64,000 nucleotides of DNA from Tetranychus cinnabarinus (lineage: Eukaryota; Arthropoda; Arachnida; Trombidiformes; Tetranychidae). The translations under genes and the position numbers were made by a program. Each line of letters opens with the position of its first letter. The first letter of the stretch is position 1. This document shows positions 58,732 through 64,000 of this stretch, piece by piece. The notes below the pieces were generated by a model, which was not told the origin of the DNA, made no database searches, and saw only the letters and a list, made by a program, of their open reading frames with translations. Where the stretch lies: NCBI GenBank assembly GCA_022266195.1, contig WHVY01000001.1, forward strand, positions 3,658,001 to 3,722,000. Direction: 5' to 3'.

Positions 58732-59577
58732 ATGGAAATAATCTATGAAATGATCAATAAAATTGTTAAAGAAGATCTAGCAAATGATTTATTCAGTGAC
58801 ACTGCCAAAGACAATCGTGAGTTTATCATAGAACTATTCAACAGGATCGATAAATGTGAGAATCCAGGGATGATGGTCACAATCAGAGGAGTAACCTCGA
58901 ACAACTTAAAAGGTATTCTCTTAATATATGCTCTGATGGGACAAAAAGGGAATATGAACCTTAACAAGATAGATTTGATTATAAAAGCCCTAAATATTCT
59001 GGAATCCAATATTCGGACAGCACTTACAGTGAAGAATGAAAGGATCAAGGTTCAAGGAATAACAAATGAGAGTATCATCATCGGTATAATCATATATGAA
59101 AACACTTGGACCATCCCTGATATTGTTCAACAGAACATACAAAGTAAATGGATGAACATTTCAAACAAATGGAAATCATTAGTGAGGCTCAATCCACTGG
59201 ATCGTCAGGATGTGATTAGGGAGATCCTGGAACACAGAAGCTGGAAAGTACTAATGGTAATAATCGATTACCATTTGGCTCAACAGTCAAACAAAAATAA
59301 CCCAGAGACACAGCAACAGTTTGAAAAATATCTGAGTGGATTTGGAGAAAGCAATTACTGGTTATACACCAAGGTAAATCCCAATAAAGAATGCAGAAAC
59401 TTTGTATTTCTGAAGAAAGAAATATATCTGAATCCATTTAAAGAGGGAATCAAAATCAATGAACAAATTCTGTACTTTGACATAGTGGCAAAATATACCA
59501 TCTGCAGAAAATGTGGTAAACCAAAAACTTGTAACCATCCACCAAAACAATGTGACATACCTGCAATAGAGAACTAA
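58732..59577 (+). CDS. second zinc-knuckle ORF, retroelement-associated
   Basis: 281 residues from a clear ATG. It is mostly helical, with no recognised fold in the first ~250 residues. The C-terminus carries one Cys/His cluster (ICRKCGKPKTCNHPPKQC) preceded by a segment (NFVFLKKEIYLNPFKEGIKI, LYFDIVAKYTICRKCG) that runs like the end of ORF1 (SFTLSDHFEIRKCRKCG). It therefore looks like a distant ORF1 relative with a single knuckle. It has its own spacer (269 bp after ORF1) and sits before the antisense RPA-like gene. It may be a second RNA-binding protein of the same element or ORF1 of a different one. Confidence 0.6.
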   Translation: MEIIYEMINKIVKEDLANDLFSDTAKDNREFIIELFNRIDKCENPGMMVTIRGVTSNNLKGILLIYALMGQKGNMNLNKIDLIIKALNILESNIRTALTVKNERIKVQGITNESIIIGIIIYENTWTIPDIVQQNIQSKWMNISNKWKSLVRLNPLDRQDVIREILEHRSWKVLMVIIDYHLAQQSNKNNPETQQQFEKYLSGFGESNYWLYTKVNPNKECRNFVFLKKEIYLNPFKEGIKINEQILYFDIVAKYTICRKCGKPKTCNHPPKQCDIPAIEN

Positions 59578-59850
59578 AATGAACTAATCCTGGAGGATCC
59601 TGGAAAGGAAAGAAACAAAGGTAATAAGATTAATGAAAAACTTGTATAAGATGTAAGGCAAGTGACTAAATAAATAAAATGACAAATTTTTTTTTCTCTT
59701 TGATCAACATGATTGAATTTTATTTTCGGTAAACAAGAAATAGAAATCTATGAAAGATAAATGGTTATGGATAAGTCCACTGTATGTATACGATAAAGTA
59801 TATGAATTGTATTGCTGGACATAAGGAAAAATAGGAATAAATACATCAAA

Positions 59851-61656
59851 TTAAGCTTCAGGAGTAACCTTCTCGGAGAAATATTTGATAGAATGTTGGA
59901 GCTGACGCTCACCATGAAAAAAGGTTACTCGGGATTTAATACATAATTGAAAAGTTCTTCCAACAAAATCCTCCAGTGCCAAAGAAAGGCTTGCATCGGA
60001 AAAATTTGGTATATCATCACTGGTTTTAGACAATAGGTCCAGGGCGACATCCGTAAAAGCGGATACCTCTGCTGAACCGGAGGAATCGGAAATCTTTAAA
60101 GTAAGTAGTACTTGATCAGTCAAATCTGGAAGAGTATCAAGGCAACTCTCGCATACAGGGATATTACGCTGGTAAATCTTTACACGACGACCACAGATAG
60201 TGTGAGCCTTGTAAATGAAGCCGCTACCAGAAACAAGGATAACCTCTAAGTTAGTATATACAATTGCATCGTCCTGTAATGATTGTGGTAATGTGTTAAC
60301 AAGAGATGCCTCGCCAAAAAATCCCCTGGACAACGAAGTAAAAGACACCTCAGATCCATGGCTATTAAACCAATCTAAAAGTTGTAATGCCTCAGGAAAA
60401 TCTGGATCTATATCAACTGTGGAACATCCAGCAACAGATAAAATAAGTCCACAGCATTGTTGTGTTAGTCGGGCTCTCCTGGCAACAATTATGGAGCCAA
60501 TCGGTGGATCAAAATCATTTGGAGATAAATTCCAAACAGATAAACGAATCTCTGCAGAGGAATCGTCCTGAATTAAAACTGAACGACAAGATCCCTTGCT
60601 GACCAGGGTGGACCAAACACAGACTCCAACGACATCCACAACAGAACCAGGAGGGGAATTCCTCAAATTAGATATCTTGGTGAAAACGGAAGGAACGGCA
60701 GGATAATCAGTATCACGGAAATTTAACTCTTCTTTTACAACACTATAATGTTTAAGAGTTATCTCACGGAGATGATTAGTAGTATTGAAGGGAAGCTTAG
60801 CTGGCTTTAATTCCCCATTTGAAATGGCGTAAACATGACCCAGCTTGATAACTCCAAAGAATCGCTCGGTCTCCTCTTGAAAAGCATTGATTTTTACAGT
60901 ACCGGAAAGATCCGAAAGCTCAAAATAAAACCAATTTCCACCATGTTTGAGAGGTCCTAAAGCTCCCTTGACAGTAACACGTCCCTTTATAGTCCAAGAT
61001 GATTGAAAAGACAAACTAAAGATTGGAATAGGTTTCTCGGGGTTAGTACGACTTCTCTTGGAAAGAAGAGAAGAAGCTGGAGAGAAATGGACTGAAGTAG
61101 GAGCACCTCTCTTAGACGGAATAATATTCCTGGAAATCCTAGGACTTAAATCAAGTAAGCCTCCTGCTACTAAGGGAGATCCAGATGAAATCTGTGGAAC
61201 GGGACTGCTAACTGGCAGGTACTGTATTGTTTGTTGGGGAAGAAGAGGCCCACTCCGTGGAGAAGATTGTCTCTCTGGAATAGAAACAATTGACACAGGA
61301 TTGGAATCTGATACACAGGAGCTATCATCAATGTCAGGTACAGAATCGGTATCGGGCACATCAGGAAAAGATCGATAAGAATATACCTCGATAATAGGTT
61401 TTCCGAAACGAGGAGAGGTATAAAAAGAATAATCCTGGAGAATGACAATAGAATCCTCACGAAGAGCAACATCAGACTTTACTGGAATGATACAAGGAGT
61501 AAAGAAATTATCACCATCGGATAGATAACAGCTTATCCGTTGAGATCCTTGGGAACTGCTATCAGGAATAAAGGAAATATTCATTACCCGTAAACAGGGA
61601 GAGGGGATATATCTTCCAGATACTATCCTCTGAATAGCATTAATAGTCAAATCCAT
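59851..61656 (-). CDS. RPA1-like: RPA70-like single-stranded-DNA-binding protein (replication protein A large subunit)
   Basis: 601 residues from the ATG at 61656, close to the usual ~615. The domain order is that of RPA70. Residues 1-100 are an RPA70N domain (INAIQRIVSG, PCLRVMNISFIP). A Ser/Pro-rich linker follows. DBD-A (~213-310) has SWTIKGRVTVKG, NWFYFELSDLSGTVKINAFQ, FGVIKLGHVYAISNGELKPA and FNTTNH. DBD-B (~318-440) has GSVVDVVGVCVW and IRLSVWNLSPNDFD. DBD-C (~440-601) has a zinc site (YKAHTICGRRVK, PVCESCLDTLP) where the usual first Cys is His. Proteins of this type coat ssDNA during replication and repair. The coding region is intronless, but a 5' leader intron can be placed. It is antisense to the retroelement ORFs on both sides and clearly diverged from animal RPA70, so a paralogue or mobile-element cargo is likely. 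Confidence 0.85.
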   Translation of the reverse strand: MDLTINAIQRIVSGRYIPSPCLRVMNISFIPDSSSQGSQRISCYLSDGDNFFTPCIIPVKSDVALREDSIVILQDYSFYTSPRFGKPIIEVYSYRSFPDVPDTDSVPDIDDSSCVSDSNPVSIVSIPERQSSPRSGPLLPQQTIQYLPVSSPVPQISSGSPLVAGGLLDLSPRISRNIIPSKRGAPTSVHFSPASSLLSKRSRTNPEKPIPIFSLSFQSSWTIKGRVTVKGALGPLKHGGNWFYFELSDLSGTVKINAFQEETERFFGVIKLGHVYAISNGELKPAKLPFNTTNHLREITLKHYSVVKEELNFRDTDYPAVPSVFTKISNLRNSPPGSVVDVVGVCVWSTLVSKGSCRSVLIQDDSSAEIRLSVWNLSPNDFDPPIGSIIVARRARLTQQCCGLILSVAGCSTVDIDPDFPEALQLLDWFNSHGSEVSFTSLSRGFFGEASLVNTLPQSLQDDAIVYTNLEVILVSGSGFIYKAHTICGRRVKIYQRNIPVCESCLDTLPDLTDQVLLTLKISDSSGSAEVSAFTDVALDLLSKTSDDIPNFSDASLSLALEDFVGRTFQLCIKSRVTFFHGERQLQHSIKYFSEKVTPEA

Positions 61657-61667
61657 GATGGTAAAAC

Positions 61668-61741
61668 TGAAATAAACAGATAAGGAAATAAAATAAGAGA
61701 AAAATGACAAATGAAACTTATTAAGGTAAAACAAAACTTAC
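61668..61741 (-). other. 5' leader intron of the RPA70-like gene
   Basis: On the minus strand GTAAGTTTTG begins and TTTATTTCAG ends a 74-nt intron, 11 bases before the ATG. Consensus ends and a pyrimidine-rich tract support real splicing. The length matches introns elsewhere in the window. Confidence 0.6.
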
Positions 61742-62397
61742 ACTGGACTTGGATGGAAAAAGAATAAAAACTGGAGATAAAAATTCACAAATCTGGACTC
61801 AGAGGTGAGGTTGGAACAGCAAGAATGAATAAAATGATGAGGCGATGAATAAAATCCCTAGGAACAATTATTAAAGGGTCATTAAAAATGACTAATTGAG
61901 AATTAAAAAGACCGAAAATAAGATTTTTTTAACCAAAACTTTTAAACGCTACTTAGGATCCGATATCCAAGGGACTGGTAATTAATGGGTTCACGATTAA
62001 TTGAAAACTTTTTTCGATAATTGAATGAAAAGTACAACCTCAAAATACAATCGTATCATCAATTAAACTCTCAGTTTTAGAACTCAAAAATAAATAAAAA
62101 TAATCTTTAGAAGAAATCAAGAATACTCAAGAAATGTGAGTAAAACAGGAGAAGGATGGCCAGAGTAAATCCATTAGAAATAAACAATGAAAAAGATGGA
62201 AATAAATATTAAGAGAAATTGAATCTTGAGTTGACTCAAATAATAAAAAACGTATCAAGGATAAAAATGAATAAAGATTTATAAATTTAATTGTACCGCC
62301 ATACATCTCTTGAAAACTTAATCATGGGATTAACCAAGTAACATCTAAAAAGTGATATTCATAACAATACATTTCAAGTTTACTCTAAGAAATCAAC
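61742..62397. other. spacer between RPA70-like gene and EN-RT ORF
   Basis: Presumed promoter of the RPA70-like gene on one side and leader of the EN-RT frame on the other. No coding signal or obvious terminal repeat. Confidence 0.45.
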
Positions 62398-64000
62398 ATG
62401 CTTTTTAGTACTGTAAATGTTAATAGTATTAGTATAATTACAAAAAGAGTGATAAATCAAACAGAATACCAGGGGAATACATGTCTGTGTATCTGTGAAA
62501 TGAATCACAAAGCGATGAATGAAATTAATACCACATCTAGTATCATCCAAAACAGTAGAATGGCTCTGGTCATATCAAAGGACATCAAGTATGAAAGGAT
62601 TGTGACAGACGTGGAGTGCCTCATAGCTGTTCATCTCGAGGAGGTAAATGCAATATTGATATCCTGCTACGTGAGACATTTTAATGAAAAACAGTTAAAA
62701 CTGGCGTATAACCAATTGGAAACAATTGAAAGATTAATTAAGAGATTTTCAAGGAAAAGTATAATCATCATGGGGGACTTCAACTCATACAATGAACTAT
62801 GGTCGGGTCCTAACCAACAATCAAATTACAATCCAATAATCATTGGGAAGACCACAAGAAGAGTAATTGATAGGAACAACCTGAAGGTGGTGAATGATGA
62901 CAAAATTGCAACCTTCATCAAAGGAAATGGTGTTCTTGATTTAATCATAACAAGTAAAAACTTAAAAATCAAGTGGGTACGAATAGTAACATTGGCACTC
63001 ACGGATCACAAAGCTGTTATTGCTAATATTGTACTTAAAAAGAGAAACACGGGAATGGAAACAATTCTGAAAATAGGCTCATGGAAGCTGAACTGGGACA
63101 AGAGAAACTTTAGGACCAATCAAGTGGTGGAAGAAAAATGGAAGAAAAACAGTACGATAATCAAGATGTGTAAAGAGATTATAAATTTTCCCAACAATCA
63201 TGGTAAATGGATGAGGATTGATAAAACAAAGAAACTCCTGAAACTATCCAAAAGTATTAACTTGAAACTGAAAGAAGCAAAAACATCCAAACAAATATGG
63301 AAATATATCAAGGAGTATCTTGGAGTAAAGAAAACAAAACTGAATGAAAGCATGATTAAATCAAGGGATACACAAATCAGGGATTTCACAATTGGCAAAC
63401 CAATTTATAAGGACAAACCAAGCAATATTAAAGGAAAAATGACGGAAAGGGAAACTGCCATGGTGCTGAACTTTAAAAGCAGGACATCCAGTCTTGATGC
63501 CGATGAGTTTACTAAAACCAAATGGGAAAAATTTATGGCTGAAAATAAGGCGGAAATATTACTGACAATAAGGACAATCATTGAATACTCTCACATTCCG
63601 GAATATGTTTCAACATTAGGAATCGGATTTGTCCCCAAAGCTGATAATCAAAATGCCAGAATGATAAAAGGCGCAAATTACCTAATGAAAATTTTAGATA
63701 AAATCTTATCAGAGAGATTACTGGACAAGATAGACGATATGGTGGATAACCAAATACAATATGCGTACATGGGGGACATAAACAGACAACAAATGATACG
63801 GGATATAATTGAGAAAATTAACAAAATGAAAAAGAAGGATTACCTGATCAAATTGGATATCTCGAAGGCATTCGATAAAGTAGATACTGGCATAGCGATG
63901 GAAAAAATAAGAACTCATTGTGGAGAATCGACATTTGGCCTCCTTAGCTCCATAGCCTTCAGCAGATGGCTGAAAACTAATATCAACAAAGAATGGAGGT
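62398..64000 (+). CDS. LINE endonuclease-reverse transcriptase (ORF2), partial
   Basis: Open from the ATG at 62398 to the end of the window (534 codons), with no stop. The apurinic-like endonuclease comes first: STVNVNSI (N motif), LCICEMN (E motif), IIIMGDFNSYNELW (GDFN motif), NGVLDLIIT and LALTDHKAVI (DH motif). All metal and catalytic positions are recognisable. The reverse transcriptase begins near codon 400: ANYLMKILDKILSERLLDKI, then KDYLIKLDISKAFDKVD, which is motif A with the first catalytic Asp. The YxDD motif lies beyond the window. Arrangement and motif wording place it with I/R1/Jockey-type non-LTR elements, which nick the target and prime reverse transcription there. It may be intact and active. 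Confidence 0.9.
   Translation, partial: MLFSTVNVNSISIITKRVINQTEYQGNTCLCICEMNHKAMNEINTTSSIIQNSRMALVISKDIKYERIVTDVECLIAVHLEEVNAILISCYVRHFNEKQLKLAYNQLETIERLIKRFSRKSIIIMGDFNSYNELWSGPNQQSNYNPIIIGKTTRRVIDRNNLKVVNDDKIATFIKGNGVLDLIITSKNLKIKWVRIVTLALTDHKAVIANIVLKKRNTGMETILKIGSWKLNWDKRNFRTNQVVEEKWKKNSTIIKMCKEIINFPNNHGKWMRIDKTKKLLKLSKSINLKLKEAKTSKQIWKYIKEYLGVKKTKLNESMIKSRDTQIRDFTIGKPIYKDKPSNIKGKMTERETAMVLNFKSRTSSLDADEFTKTKWEKFMAENKAEILLTIRTIIEYSHIPEYVSTLGIGFVPKADNQNARMIKGANYLMKILDKILSERLLDKIDDMVDNQIQYAYMGDINRQQMIRDIIEKINKMKKKDYLIKLDISKAFDKVDTGIAMEKIRTHCGESTFGLLSSIAFSRWLKTNINKEWR

Larger units (their letters stand above)
54413..64000 (+). mobile_element. candidate composite retroelement block (dUTPase, gag-like ORFs, RPA70-like, EN-RT)
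   Basis: Five same-strand ORFs and one antisense gene are packed with spacers of about 270-680 bp. Composition differs from the host genes to the left. Gag-like proteins and EN-RT belong together in LINEs, but normally within a few hundred bases. Here 3.9 kb holding a second knuckle ORF and the RPA70-like gene separates ORF1 from EN-RT. No terminal repeats or poly-A tail could be set because the right end lies outside the window. Unity of the block is an inference. Confidence 0.35.

Noticed and set aside
60215..61378. Plus-strand frames opposite the RPA70-like gene
   Set aside because: No domain. The minus strand encodes all RPA70 domains in order.
1..64000. CRISPR arrays, operons, Shine-Dalgarno sites, rRNA genes
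   Set aside because: The window is eukaryotic (spliced genes, innexin, SRF). No regularly spaced repeats or rRNA sequence were seen.

Overview
The window is nuclear DNA of a protostome, most likely an arthropod. It is AT-rich and carries many genes split by short GT-AG introns (about 50-110 nt). An innexin, a C/EBP-gamma-like bZIP, an SRF/blistered gene, secreted glycine-rich peptides and mariner, P-element and LINE elements fit an arthropod with a fairly compact genome. A mite is a reasonable guess, but nothing here proves it. Several reading frames have no ATG at their apparent start. I moved those starts to the first sensible ATG or to a splice acceptor.

Region 1 (1-18.5 kb) is accessory in character. 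It holds an exportin-7 pseudogene fragment with introns retained, a small predicted membrane protein, four copies of a ~0.5 kb repeat in mixed orientation, and two tandem glycine-rich secreted peptide genes. After these come a serine-rich orphan gene with a 2.2 kb first intron, a 5'-truncated acid-lipase fragment, a broken P-element-type transposase flanked by two related zinc-finger remnants, and a TA-flanked MITE.

Region 2 (19-50.8 kb) is the conserved core: kynurenine aminotransferase, a leucine-rich-repeat protein divergent from COG1, ACTMAP (actin maturation protease) tail-to-tail with COG1, an innexin, SRF (13 kb, with one 10 kb intron), drebrin-like/Abp1, an orphan type II coiled-coil membrane protein, a degenerate homeobox, and C/EBP-gamma. 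Exon phases close for all of the multi-exon models given.

Region 3 (51.8-64 kb) is mobile. A partial duplication of the orphan membrane gene's 5' flank was hit by a 121-bp MITE and then by a complete mariner with matching terminal repeats, a TA duplication and an intact DD34D transposase. Beyond it lies an unusual block: a complete dUTPase, a short RNA-binding-domain ORF, a long LINE ORF1-like protein with an internal triplication and three zinc knuckles, a second zinc-knuckle ORF, an antisense full-length RPA70-like gene, and an endonuclease-reverse transcriptase ORF running off the window. A LINE-type retroelement associated with dUTPase and RPA70 is the most unusual thing here. Whether it is one element or several nested pieces cannot be settled from one copy.
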